NCBI GenBank assembly: GCA_947650795.1
Contig: CANSWR010000014.1
Coordinates: 1 to 33,062, forward strand
DNA from: an uncultured Bacillota bacterium
GTDB lineage: Bacteria; Bacillota_I; Bacilli_A; RF39; UBA660
Direction of reading: 5' to 3'
DNA length: 33,062 nt
Shown piece by piece: positions 15,392 to 23,560 of the stretch. The notes beneath the pieces are model-generated. The model did not search any database. It was not told the DNA's origin and was given only the letters and a program-made list of their open reading frames with translations. Positions within the stretch are counted from its first letter, which is position 1. Each line of letters begins with the position of its first letter. Position numbers and translations under genes: made by a program.

Positions 15392-15949
15392 ATGATAAAT
15401 GTTAATGATTTAAAGAATGGTATGACTATATGTTATGAAAATAATGTTTATCAAGTTATAGAGTTTCAACATGTTAAACCTGGTAAAGGTGGAGCTTTTG
15501 TTAGAACTAAACTTAAAAATTTAAGAACTAATAGTACTCAAGAAATTACTTTTAATGCGGGTATAAAAATAGAGAAAGCACAAGTTGAGAAAAGAGAATT
15601 ATCTTATCTTTATAATTCTTCTGATACTTATGTATTTATGGATAATAGTTCTTATGAACAAATGGAATTAAGTAAGGATAAGCTTGGTAATAACATTAAT
15701 TTCTTAAAAGAAGGTATGAGTGTAGAAATCATGAACTATGATGGTGAAGTTCTTGGTGTAAGTTTGCCAGAAAAAGTTAGTTTTGTTGTTACAAGTACAG
15801 AACAAGCAGTTAAAGGTAATACTACTAGTGGAGCTTTAAAGGATGCCACTATTGAAACTGGATATACTTTAAAAGTACCTTTGTTTATTGCAGAGGGAGA
15901 AGAAATAATAGTTACTACTAGTGATGGTAAATATTCGAGCAGAGCTTAA
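15392..15949 (+). CDS. efp: translation elongation factor P
   Basis: EF-P binds the ribosome E site and relieves stalling at consecutive prolines. The 185 residues are the normal length. The N-terminal KOW-like domain has the loop HVKPGKGGAFVRTKLKN with Lys32 at the tip, the residue that is modified (5-aminopentanol-Lys in B. subtilis). Two OB-like domains follow, ending in VTTSDGKYSSRA. It is read with rpmG and ends in a terminator that overlaps the stop codon. Confidence 0.96.
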   Translation: MINVNDLKNGMTICYENNVYQVIEFQHVKPGKGGAFVRTKLKNLRTNSTQEITFNAGIKIEKAQVEKRELSYLYNSSDTYVFMDNSSYEQMELSKDKLGNNINFLKEGMSVEIMNYDGEVLGVSLPEKVSFVVTSTEQAVKGNTTSGALKDATIETGYTLKVPLFIAEGEEIIVTTSDGKYSSRA

Positions 15950-15970
15950 TCAAAGTTAGGCTTTTTTCTT
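15943..15970 (+). terminator. intrinsic terminator of rpmG-efp
   Basis: AGCTTAA-TCAAAG-TTAGGCT (7 bp with one G-U) then a T-rich run. It includes the efp stop codon. Confidence 0.7.
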
Positions 15971-15981
15971 TAGGGGGAAAT

Positions 15982-17031
15982 ATGAGTTTAAATGAATTTT
16001 TTGATATTGTATGGGAATATTTAGATGATCAAATAAAATTGAATGCGAGTTTAGAAGAGATAAAAAAATTATTTTTTAGTTTATGTAATTCAAGAGAAGA
16101 TTATTTTGTAGAAGTTAATTCTTTTATTTATTTTAATCATAAAGAATTAGAAGAAGATGATAGAATAAATTTTATAGAAAATGAAAACAGTAATTATTTA
16201 TTTTCTATAGAATTTGAGGATGAAAAGCTAATGTTTTCTATAATTGTTGATAAAGTGTTTAATGTAACATTAAAGTATTCTTGTGAAAATGAATATCAGG
16301 AAGATATTATAATTGATTTAGAAATAAGAGATGATTATAGTATCTGGCAAACAATTAAGGAAGTATATGATGAAAGAGGATATTATCATAACTTTTTAGT
16401 GGATGTAGTTGCATATGACAGAAATCATAAAGAGGATTTAATAGAAGAATGTGCAGATAGAAAGTTAAATGTTTTTGGAGAATTCTTTGGTTTAACGTTT
16501 GAAGAAGCAAAAAAATATATTAATGATTTTAAAAGTAATAAGCAATTTCTTAATAATGCTAAGATGATGTTAGAGATGAGTATATTAGATGATATGTTTT
16601 CTTTAGATTATTGTAAATTAGTAGAACCTTTTAATATAAGTGATTTGAAGAATAAAATAATATCTTTAGAAGATGGAAGTGAGTTTGAAAATGATATAAA
16701 TGTTAATAGAGTTAATGATATTTGTAAAAGTTTAGTTGATTTTATAGGATTGGACGGGGAATGCACTTTAAGTTTTAATTTACTTTTAAATATTGTTCAT
16801 TATTGTATGTTAGAAACAGATGTTTTGTATACGAATGGGATTATTATTAAAAAAGTAGGAAATAAACGTATTATTTATAATATTAATATTAGTATGGATG
16901 GTATTACTGTTATTCCGAGTGAAACAAATAGGGAATATTTAGAGAGATTATATTATAGTGCTGACAGTAATGAAGAAGTACCTGGGTTAGCAGAGTTTTT
17001 TGGGTTTGGAAATAGTAGGAGGTTAGGTTAA
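15982..17031 (+). CDS. tandem paralogue 1 of unknown family (about 350 residues)
   Basis: This 349-residue soluble, acidic protein has no signal or membrane segment. Hallmarks shared with the next two genes are: an N-terminal helix (NEFFDIVWEYL), a central strand with LMFSIIVDKVFNVTL, a middle 'EFFGL', then GECTLSFNLLLNIVHY, then TNGIIIKKVGNKRIIYNINI, VIPSETNREYL and a closing PGLAEFFGF. Function is not recognised. GGGGG at 15973-15977 precedes the ATG. It is the first of three genes four and two bases apart, so they form an operon. Confidence 0.7.
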   Translation: MSLNEFFDIVWEYLDDQIKLNASLEEIKKLFFSLCNSREDYFVEVNSFIYFNHKELEEDDRINFIENENSNYLFSIEFEDEKLMFSIIVDKVFNVTLKYSCENEYQEDIIIDLEIRDDYSIWQTIKEVYDERGYYHNFLVDVVAYDRNHKEDLIEECADRKLNVFGEFFGLTFEEAKKYINDFKSNKQFLNNAKMMLEMSILDDMFSLDYCKLVEPFNISDLKNKIISLEDGSEFENDINVNRVNDICKSLVDFIGLDGECTLSFNLLLNIVHYCMLETDVLYTNGIIIKKVGNKRIIYNINISMDGITVIPSETNREYLERLYYSADSNEEVPGLAEFFGFGNSRRLG

Positions 17032-17034
17032 AAT

Positions 17035-18099
17035 ATGAATTTTGAGGATATTTTTAATGAAACATGGGAGAATTTACCAGATAGTTTATTAGATAATAAA
17101 AGTTTAGAAGAAATAAAAAGACAGATATTAGATTTAGTTTCTACATTTAATGAAAAAGATAAGAATAATTATTCATTTAGAATTAGAGAAGATATTTTAG
17201 GTGTGATAGATTTCTATGAAAATGATAAAATTTTTGTTATAGAAGAAAAATTAAGTGAGTTATTTGGGTTAGAGTTTGGAGAAGATAAATTATTTTTTTC
17301 TATAAGATTAACTGATGAAATATATAATGTTACTTTTATGTGGTCAAGATTAAATAAATATAACCATGATACAGTGATAAATTTAGTTATAGATTCAGAT
17401 AAAACTTTATGGGATATTTTGAGTGTTGTTAAAGACAATAATGAATATTATTATGACTATAAACGTGAATATTTTAGTATGACTTGTGATAATAAATTGG
17501 TTATAGATAAAGATGTAGAAGAAAAGAAAGATAGAGATTTTAGTGAATTTTTTGGAATACCTATGAAAGAAGTAAGAGGTATAAGATTAAATTTTAGTAA
17601 AAATAGAGATTTAATAAATAAAATGCTTGCTAGTAAAGACATGAAGTATATGGATAATATATATTCTAATAATAATATAGTTTTTGATGAACCATTTAGT
17701 ATAAATGAATTACCTTATATTATTTTAGGAAGTGAGTTAATTCAATGTGATGATGAAAGTAGAAAAAGATTAGAAAAAGTTGTAAATAATATTTTTAACT
17801 ATATAGGTAATAAAGGAGAAATTGTTGTAACTCATAATCTTATTATGAATATTCAATCTTATGTGTATTTAGATTATGATATTTTGGATACTACAGGATA
17901 TATAGTTAGAAAAATTGATAATGAATATATTATTTTTAATGTTAATATAAGTCATAATAGTATTTTAGTAATACCAAGTAATATTACTAGACAAGATTTG
18001 ATTTCTTTATATAATAGCTCTGGTAATAGCGAGCATAGTATTCAGTTAGATGAATTTTTTGGAGTGGCTAATATAAAGAAATTAGAAAGTAAAGATTAA
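17035..18099 (+). CDS. tandem paralogue 2 of unknown family
   Basis: This 354-residue product has the same order of blocks as its neighbours: FNETWENLPD at the start, KLFFSIRLTDEIYNVTF, FSEFFGIPMKE, then IVVTHNLIMNIQSYVYLD, then TTGYIVRKIDNEYIIFNVNI, VIPSNITRQDL and QLDEFFGV. The repeated 'EFFG' appears mid-protein and at the end. AGGAGG at 17017-17022 lies 12 bases before ATG. I do not know the family. Confidence 0.7.
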   Translation: MNFEDIFNETWENLPDSLLDNKSLEEIKRQILDLVSTFNEKDKNNYSFRIREDILGVIDFYENDKIFVIEEKLSELFGLEFGEDKLFFSIRLTDEIYNVTFMWSRLNKYNHDTVINLVIDSDKTLWDILSVVKDNNEYYYDYKREYFSMTCDNKLVIDKDVEEKKDRDFSEFFGIPMKEVRGIRLNFSKNRDLINKMLASKDMKYMDNIYSNNNIVFDEPFSINELPYIILGSELIQCDDESRKRLEKVVNNIFNYIGNKGEIVVTHNLIMNIQSYVYLDYDILDTTGYIVRKIDNEYIIFNVNISHNSILVIPSNITRQDLISLYNSSGNSEHSIQLDEFFGVANIKKLESKD

Positions 18100-18100
18100 T

Positions 18101-19141
18101 ATGAATGATTTGATTAATGATATTTTTAGTTTAATACCTAGTGAAATAAAAGATAATTTGTGTTTTAATGAACTTAAAAAGCAATTACTTGATAATGTTG
18201 ATGATGAATGTGAAATTTTAGTTAGTGAAGATATATTAAAAGATCTTAATGTTATGGATTATTCAAATATTGGGGTTCTAAAAGGAGATTGTAAATTACT
18301 TTTTTCTTTAGAAAAAGAAGAAGATTTAATTTTTACTATAACTAAGAGTGAGCAATATGATGTTAATTTAACTATTTGTTTTCAAGATGAAAATATTTTT
18401 ACTGAAGATGATATTAGAATGACTATTAAAGATGGTATAACTTTTTTAAAGCATAATTATAATGTTAGTACTGAAGATGAATATTATTTGGATTATAAAA
18501 CAGATTATTATAAATATGATAGCAAATTCATTAGAAAAGTAATACTTTTTGTTGATCAATTGAAGGATAATGATTTTATTGAGTTTTTTAGTGTAGAAAG
18601 TGAACGTGTTCGTGATTGTAGGTTACATTTTAAAGAAAATATTGAATATATAAATTGTTCTAAAGTTAAAGGTATTATGAAAACAATAGATGAGGCATAC
18701 ATGGAAAATGGCATAGTGCTTTCGTCTGTAATGCAAAGTGAAGAAATTTTTGATAAAATCATACATGAAGAATTAGAAGATGAAATAATAAGTGAAGATG
18801 ATATTGTTAGTGAAAGATTAGATATTTTAGAAAATATGTTAAGAGCTTATATTGGGTATGATGGAGAATTTGTTTTTAGTTATAATTTGTTATTTAATAT
18901 CAGAACTTATTTAAGAAATATGATTCCATTTTTATCTACGAATGGAATTATTTTAAGAAAGTTAGGTAATGAATTTACAATATTTCAGGTTTATTTTGCT
19001 CATGAAAATTTAATAGTTATAAGTAAAGATATTTCTAAAGAAGAGGCTAGAAATTTATATGAAAGTTATTATGATAATGAGACAACTCCTGGTCTTAAAG
19101 AATTTTTTGAAATAATTAAAGAAAAAAGAAAAGATAAATAG
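18101..19141 (+). CDS. tandem paralogue 3 of unknown family
   Basis: This 346-residue, most diverged member follows gene 2 by one base. It has the blocks KLLFSLEKEEDLIFTI, FIEFFSV, GEFVFSYNLLFNIRTY, STNGIILRKLGNEFTIFQVY, VISKDISKEEARNLY and GLKEFFEI. The middle holds an extra acidic stretch (residues about 215-245). There is no clear ribosome site, so translation is probably coupled. A sigma-E-like promoter for spoIIIAH overlaps its stop. Confidence 0.7.
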   Translation: MNDLINDIFSLIPSEIKDNLCFNELKKQLLDNVDDECEILVSEDILKDLNVMDYSNIGVLKGDCKLLFSLEKEEDLIFTITKSEQYDVNLTICFQDENIFTEDDIRMTIKDGITFLKHNYNVSTEDEYYLDYKTDYYKYDSKFIRKVILFVDQLKDNDFIEFFSVESERVRDCRLHFKENIEYINCSKVKGIMKTIDEAYMENGIVLSSVMQSEEIFDKIIHEELEDEIISEDDIVSERLDILENMLRAYIGYDGEFVFSYNLLFNIRTYLRNMIPFLSTNGIILRKLGNEFTIFQVYFAHENLIVISKDISKEEARNLYESYYDNETTPGLKEFFEIIKEKRKDK

Positions 19142-19168
19142 TATAACAAGTAATAAGTCACATATATT
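19141..19168 (+). promoter_or_regulatory. candidate sigma-E promoter of spoIIIAH
   Basis: GTATAAC (19141-19147), 13 bases and CATATATT (19161-19168) resemble the early mother-cell sigma-E pattern (ATA-type -35, CATAnnnT -10). Bacillus spoIIIA genes are sigma-E-dependent. The match is short and tentative. Confidence 0.4.
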
Positions 19169-19186
19169 TTAGTGTGGAGGGTATTT

Positions 19187-19678
19187 ATGATAAATAAACA
19201 AAGTATGTGGTTTTTAACACTTTTATCTTTGGTATTAGTTCTTGGAATTTATTATGTAACTATGCCTAATGATCTTTTGAGTAGTAAGATTACAGGAGAA
19301 GAAATGGATAAGCAAACTCAAGTTAATGTCAGCGAGGGAGATGTATTAATAGCTATGAGGGCTAATAGAGATGAAAAGGTATCTTTAGAAATAGAGGAAT
19401 TACAAAAAGTACTTACAGACCCATCTAAAAATAGTGATGAAAAGAATAGTGCTTTTAATGAGCTTAAAGTACTTAATTTGAATATAGGAAAAGAAGAGGA
19501 ACTTGAGAAAAAGATAGAAGAAGAATTTGGCATAAAAAGTTATATAGAAGTTAATAAAGATAATATTAAAGTTGTAATAAATTCTAAAGAGCATGATGCA
19601 AAACTTGCTAATAATATAATGAGAAGTATTCAAGCAGAATATAAAGAAAAAATGTATATAACTATACAATTTGAATAG
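19187..19678 (+). CDS. spoIIIAH: stage III sporulation protein AH (SpoIIIAH)-like
   Basis: SpoIIIAH sits in the mother-cell membrane around the forespore and pairs with SpoIIQ across the space to form the A-Q channel. The 163-residue protein begins INKQSMWFLTLLSLVLVLGI, a close echo of the family start 'KKQTVWLLTMLSLVVVLSVYY', with the membrane helix at about 7-25. An acidic helical spacer comes next, and an alpha/beta ring-building-like fold at about 85-163 (EEEFGIKSYIEVNKDNIKVV). The frame opens earlier (19172), but GGAGG at 19176-19180 fits ATG 19187. spoIIIAG is not upstream as in a normal spoIIIA operon; three unrelated paralogues are. Confidence 0.85.
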   Translation: MINKQSMWFLTLLSLVLVLGIYYVTMPNDLLSSKITGEEMDKQTQVNVSEGDVLIAMRANRDEKVSLEIEELQKVLTDPSKNSDEKNSAFNELKVLNLNIGKEEELEKKIEEEFGIKSYIEVNKDNIKVVINSKEHDAKLANNIMRSIQAEYKEKMYITIQFE

Positions 19679-19683
19679 TTATC

Positions 19684-19710
19684 ACATAACAAAATTTTAC
19701 TCATAAACTA
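19684..19710 (+). promoter_or_regulatory. candidate sigma-K promoter of gerE
   Basis: AC (19684-19685), 16 bases and CATAAACTA (19702-19710) match AC-N16-CATAnnnTA exactly. Bacillus gerE is sigma-K-dependent, which strengthens the call. Confidence 0.55.
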
Positions 19711-19746
19711 ATATAGATGATATTTTATAAAATGAGGGGAGTGTTT

Positions 19747-19965
19747 ATGAGTAAGAGTATTTTAACTAGTAGAGAGAAAGAAATCTTTTTACTTTTAGTA
19801 AAGAATAAGTCTACTAAAGAGATAGCAGATAAACTTGATATAAGTGAAAAGACAGTGAGAAATCATATTTCTAATGCTATGCAAAAATTAGAAGTTAAAG
19901 CAAGAACGGCAGCAGTCATTGAACTTCTTAAACTTGGTGAGATTAAAATAGATAATGATATTTAA
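19747..19965 (+). CDS. gerE: spore coat transcriptional regulator GerE
   Basis: GerE is a single-domain LuxR/FixJ-type regulator that acts late in the mother cell on coat genes. The 72-residue protein is almost all helix-turn-helix: LTSREKEIFLLLVKNKSTKE, IADKLDISEKTVRNHISNAM, QKLEVKARTAAVIELLKLGE. This follows B. subtilis GerE (74 residues) nearly block for block, including EKTVRNHISNAMQKL. Two upstream in-frame ATGs exist (19717, 19732); GAGGGGAG (19733-19740) favours ATG 19747. A sigma-K-like promoter precedes and a terminator follows it. Confidence 0.9.
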   Translation: MSKSILTSREKEIFLLLVKNKSTKEIADKLDISEKTVRNHISNAMQKLEVKARTAAVIELLKLGEIKIDNDI

Positions 19966-19972
19966 TAATTTT

Positions 19973-20005
19973 AAGAGGCAATATGTGTCTCTTTTATTTT
20001 TTCTT
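19973..20005 (+). terminator. intrinsic terminator of gerE
   Basis: AAGAGGCA (19973-19980) pairs with TGTCTCTT (19986-19993) with one G-U, then a T-rich tail. Confidence 0.7.
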
Positions 20006-20007
20006 TG

Positions 20008-20035
20008 TTGACTTTAAGTTCTTTTATGATATGAT
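20008..20035 (+). promoter_or_regulatory. sigma-A promoter of the surface protein gene
   Basis: TTGACT (20008-20013), 16 bases and TATGAT (20030-20035), about 60 bases before the gene. Confidence 0.55.
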
Positions 20036-20094
20036 AGTTTTAGAAAGGAGTATATTTGACAAATATTTATTGTTGAAAGAGAGGAATGATTTAT

Positions 20095-21279
20095 ATGAGA
20101 AAATTAAAAATGTTTTTAATGTCTGCATTATTAATGATAGGTTTAGTAAGTATTCCAACATTAAATGCAGAAGTAGTAGGAAATTCTAAGTTAGAAAGTC
20201 TTACTGTAAGTGCTGGAACTTTAAGTCCAGAATTTAAAGATGATGGAACTGCTGATTTTACAGTAGAAGTTGAAAATAATGTTGAAAAAATATCTATTAC
20301 TGCTACTGCTGGAACTGGTTTAACTGTTGAAGGTGGAAATGTAGTAGATGCTCAATTAGAAGCTGGAAAATCTACACCATTTACTATTACAGTAAAAAAT
20401 GCTGATGATTCAGAAGTTAGTACTTATACTGTTACAGTAACAAGAAAAGCAGCAACACCAGTAGAACCAACAGAACCAACTGATGAAGAAAAAATGAATG
20501 AATTAATTAAAGATATTGAATCTTTAATAGCTTCTGATGATGAATTAAAGGATATAGTTGAAGTAACTGGATATTATGGGAAAACTATTAGTTTTGAATA
20601 TTCAGCTGTTTTAGAAGATGGAACATTAATAAAATCATCAACTAGTGTTACTGTAGAAGAATATGATGCATCAAAAGTAATTACTTCACTTAAGGAAAAT
20701 TTAGATAATTCAGAATTAGAAATAGTTCTACCTGAGTCTAATGTTATTACAAATACTGTTTTAGAATTAATGAAATTAGTTGGTCAAACTTTCTATTTTT
20801 CAGGTAATGCTGATAGATATGTAGAGTGGGAAATTGATGGAAGTAAAATAACAGATGTTGATAATGAACTTAACTTAAATGTTTTAGTTGGTGAAGAAGT
20901 AACTGAAGATATAAGAAAAGCTATTGAAAGCTTATTAGTTGATAAAACTAAAAGTTTAGTAGTAGATTTTGCTCACAGTGGTAATTTACCAGAAGGAACT
21001 AATGTTTCAATGTATGTTGGAGATAAATTTAAAGAAGGGGATGTATTATCATTATTCTATTATAATCCAACTACTAAGAAGTTAGAAGAAACAGTAAAAA
21101 ATATAAAAGTTTTTAATGATGGTTATGTTCAATTTAATTTAGAACATTGTAGTTCATATGTTCTTGTTAAGACAACAAATAATGCTGCTACTGGTACTAC
21201 TAATGTAATTCTATATTCTGGAATTATGGTAATTGCTTTAGCAGGAATTGTAGTTTTATTTAAGAAAAAAAATAACTAA
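20095..21279 (+). CDS. cell-surface protein with cadherin-like beta-sandwich, putative sortase substrate
   Basis: This 394-residue exported protein has a signal peptide (about 1-23, cut after LNA), then a cadherin-like beta-sandwich domain at about 26-115 (LESLTVSAGTLSPEF ... FTITVKNADDSEVSTYTVTVTR). Next come a Pro/Glu linker, a second mixed domain, and the tail NAATGTTN, a hydrophobic helix (VILYSGIMVIALAGIVVLF) and KKKNN. The tail has the layout of a cell-wall sorting signal with NAATG (363-367) in place of LPxTG. The sortase gene follows directly. ATG 20086 is also in frame but too close to GAGAGGA, so I use ATG 20095. Whether the tail is cleaved or stays as an anchor is not known. Confidence 0.75.
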   Translation: MRKLKMFLMSALLMIGLVSIPTLNAEVVGNSKLESLTVSAGTLSPEFKDDGTADFTVEVENNVEKISITATAGTGLTVEGGNVVDAQLEAGKSTPFTITVKNADDSEVSTYTVTVTRKAATPVEPTEPTDEEKMNELIKDIESLIASDDELKDIVEVTGYYGKTISFEYSAVLEDGTLIKSSTSVTVEEYDASKVITSLKENLDNSELEIVLPESNVITNTVLELMKLVGQTFYFSGNADRYVEWEIDGSKITDVDNELNLNVLVGEEVTEDIRKAIESLLVDKTKSLVVDFAHSGNLPEGTNVSMYVGDKFKEGDVLSLFYYNPTTKKLEETVKNIKVFNDGYVQFNLEHCSSYVLVKTTNNAATGTTNVILYSGIMVIALAGIVVLFKKKNN

Positions 21280-21292
21280 TTGTTATTGTTGG

Positions 21293-21316
21293 ACAAGTCT
21301 TTTGACTTGTTTTTAT
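21293..21316 (+). terminator. intrinsic terminator of the surface protein gene
   Basis: ACAAGTC-TTTT-GACTTGT, a perfect 7-bp stem, followed by a T-tract. Confidence 0.85.
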
Positions 21317-21354
21317 TTTGTTTACATGTTACTATTGATGTTAGAGAGTGAATT

Positions 21355-22518
21355 ATGAAAAGTAAAGTGAAAAAAAAGAAAAAATCTGTAAATAATAGTA
21401 AAAATAAAAAACGTAAAAATACAAAAAAAACTATTAATAAAAAAGTAACTAAAAATAATCAAAAAAATTTAAATAAAGATAAAAATAATAAAAGTAAAAA
21501 AACTATTCAAAAAAGTGATGTTGAATCTCATTCTAAAAACAATATAAATAAAAATAATGATAAATCTAATGAAATAAATAATAATCTTAAAGAAGTAAGT
21601 GAAATAAAAACTTTAAAGAATAACTCTAGTAAAGTTGATGATTTAAAGAAATCTAATATTAGTAAAACTAAAAAGTTAGAAGATTCTAATATTAAGTTGG
21701 ATGATACAAAAAAAACTAGTGAAGTAAAAACTTTAAGAAATAATATAAGATTATTTAATGTTATTAGATATATAATTGTTTTTATATTAATTGGCATTAT
21801 AATATTTTGTGGATATAAATTATATGTTTTAGGAAGAGATACTATTAGAAATAAAATAGATAGTGAGAAATTAAGGGAAAGTGTAATTATAAATAAACCT
21901 AATACAAATGAAGAAAAACCTAATGATGAAGAAAATAAGAAACCTAGCATTGAAGATATAACAATAGATTTTAATACATTACTAAATACTAATAAAGATA
22001 CTGTTGGATGGATAATGTTTAATAATGATTTAATTAATAATCCAGTTGTTCATACAAGTAATAATTTTTATTATTTAAATCATACTTTTAATAAAATAAA
22101 TAGTGTAGTAGGTACTATTTTTATGGATTATAGAAATAATTCTTTTAATGATAGGAATGTTGTTTTATTTGGGCATTCTAATTTAGATAGAAGTATGTTT
22201 GGTTCTTTAAATGATGTTTTTAAAGATGGATTTTTTGATAGAGAAGGTGCAGATATAATATATATATTTGATACAAATAATAATTTACTTAAATATCAAA
22301 TTTTTAGTTATTATAATATTAATAGTGAAGAATATTATATTACAACTCATTTTAATGATCAGAGTTTTCAAGTTTTTATAAATACTATTAAGAGTAGAAG
22401 TTATCAGAATAGGAATATTGAAGTTACAGTTGATGATAAGATTCTAACTTTGTCTACTTGTGCAGGAGCAGAAGGTACTGACAGAAGAAGAGTTATACAC
22501 GCTAAGAGAATTAATTAG
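21355..22518 (+). CDS. class B sortase with a long Lys/Asn-rich N-terminus
   Basis: Sortases join surface proteins to the cell wall. In this 387-residue protein, residues 1-130 are unusually rich in Lys, Asn and Ser and would lie in the cytoplasm. One membrane helix follows (about 136-157). The class B core comes next: TVGWIMFNNDLINNPVVHTS, FYYLNHTF, VGTIFMDYRNN. The catalytic set is H274 (FGHSNLD), C369 (LSTCAG) and an Arg of the RRR at 377-379. Class B enzymes are often dedicated to one or few neighbours, and the surface protein at 20095 is the obvious candidate. ATG 21355 has only a weak GAGAGTGA site. Confidence 0.85.
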   Translation: MKSKVKKKKKSVNNSKNKKRKNTKKTINKKVTKNNQKNLNKDKNNKSKKTIQKSDVESHSKNNINKNNDKSNEINNNLKEVSEIKTLKNNSSKVDDLKKSNISKTKKLEDSNIKLDDTKKTSEVKTLRNNIRLFNVIRYIIVFILIGIIIFCGYKLYVLGRDTIRNKIDSEKLRESVIINKPNTNEEKPNDEENKKPSIEDITIDFNTLLNTNKDTVGWIMFNNDLINNPVVHTSNNFYYLNHTFNKINSVVGTIFMDYRNNSFNDRNVVLFGHSNLDRSMFGSLNDVFKDGFFDREGADIIYIFDTNNNLLKYQIFSYYNINSEEYYITTHFNDQSFQVFINTIKSRSYQNRNIEVTVDDKILTLSTCAGAEGTDRRRVIHAKRIN

Positions 22519-22523
22519 ATTTG

Positions 22524-22547
22524 TGACTATTTATTTAGTCATTTTTT
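22524..22547 (+). terminator. intrinsic terminator of the sortase gene
   Basis: TGACTA-TTTATT-TAGTCA, a perfect 6-bp stem, followed by six T. Confidence 0.8.
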
Positions 22548-22584
22548 AATATTTACATCATAATATTAATTAGTGAGGTGGCTC

Positions 22585-23517
22585 ATGTTAAAAAAACTTG
22601 GACTTAGAAAAATTGCTGTTACTACTAGTGCTCTTTTTGTGATAGGACTTTTGTATTTGTTTCCTAGCGCTAATAATTTGGAAATTAATCCAAATATTAG
22701 TTATGTGGAAGAAAGTGATTATACTCCAGTCTATCTTTTAGATGAGTATAATTATGTTAGTGAGGTCAATGCACATGTGAGTGAGGAAAAATTAGAGGAT
22801 AGACTTAAGAAAAAAATAGAACTTATTACAGTTAATAAGCATGATGGTAAAATTCCTAAAGGGTTTAGACCTGTAATACCAGAAGGGACTAATTTAATAT
22901 CTTTAGAGATTGAAGGAGAACAAGTTACTGTAAATTTTTCTAAAGAATTATTAAGTATTAGTAGTATTCAAGAAGAGAAAATGATTGAAGCAATTGTTTA
23001 TACTTTAACAAGTGAGGAAGAAATAAAAAAAGTAGTTATAAAAGTAGAAGATAAAGTTTTAAGTAAATTACCTAATTCTAATAAGATTGTACCTAGTCCT
23101 TTAGATAGAACTTATGGTATTAATAAAGATTATGATATTAATAGCTTATATGGACTAACTAAAACAACTGTTTATTATACTAGTAATTATGAAGATATGA
23201 CTTATTATGTACCAGTTACAAAGGTTAGTAATAGCAATGAAGAAAAAGTAACTGTAATTGTTAATGAATTAAAAAGTAGTCTTTTATATCAAAGTAATCT
23301 TTCTAGTTATTTAAGTAGTAGTGCAGAGTTAAAAAAATATGAAGAGTTAGAAGATGTAATGAAATTGACATTTAATGATAAGATATTTGATTCTATATAT
23401 AATCAAAATATTTTAGAAGAAGTAGTATATACTATTGGTATGAGTGTAATGGAAAATTATGATGTTAGTAAAGTTGCTTTCTATGTTGAAGATAAGGAAA
23501 TATTAGTTTTTGAGTAG
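22585..23517 (+). CDS. gerM: GerM-like sporulation protein, two GerMN domains
   Basis: GerM of Bacillus helps build the SpoIIIAH-SpoIIQ complex and is needed for germination-competent spores. The 310-residue protein has a membrane helix or signal at about 10-31, without the lipobox Cys of Bacillus GerM. Two similar domains of about 100 residues follow, at about 85-165 (LISLEIEGEQVTVNFSKELL ... ALV-type helix) and about 195-308 (TVYYTSNYEDMTYYVPVTKV ... VMKLTFNDKI ... VAFYVEDKEI). Each has the GerMN pattern of a strand pair followed by a helix with 'EEKMIEAIVYTL'. ATG 22585 fits GAGGTG at 22575-22580. With spoIIIAH nearby this suits a sporulation role. Confidence 0.8.
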   Translation: MLKKLGLRKIAVTTSALFVIGLLYLFPSANNLEINPNISYVEESDYTPVYLLDEYNYVSEVNAHVSEEKLEDRLKKKIELITVNKHDGKIPKGFRPVIPEGTNLISLEIEGEQVTVNFSKELLSISSIQEEKMIEAIVYTLTSEEEIKKVVIKVEDKVLSKLPNSNKIVPSPLDRTYGINKDYDINSLYGLTKTTVYYTSNYEDMTYYVPVTKVSNSNEEKVTVIVNELKSSLLYQSNLSSYLSSSAELKKYEELEDVMKLTFNDKIFDSIYNQNILEEVVYTIGMSVMENYDVSKVAFYVEDKEILVFE

Positions 23518-23537
23518 GGATTTCCTTATTTTTTCTT
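23515..23537 (+). terminator. terminator of gerM
   Basis: TAGGG-ATTT-CCTTA (five pairs, one G-U) followed by TTTTTT. It includes the stop codon. Confidence 0.6.
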
Positions 23538-23560
23538 GTATTTTATGAAGGAGGATTTAT

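Noticed and set aside
21528-21950. 140-codon minus-strand frame inside the sortase gene
   Set aside because: Leu/Phe/Ser-rich shadow of the Lys/Asn-rich coding strand.
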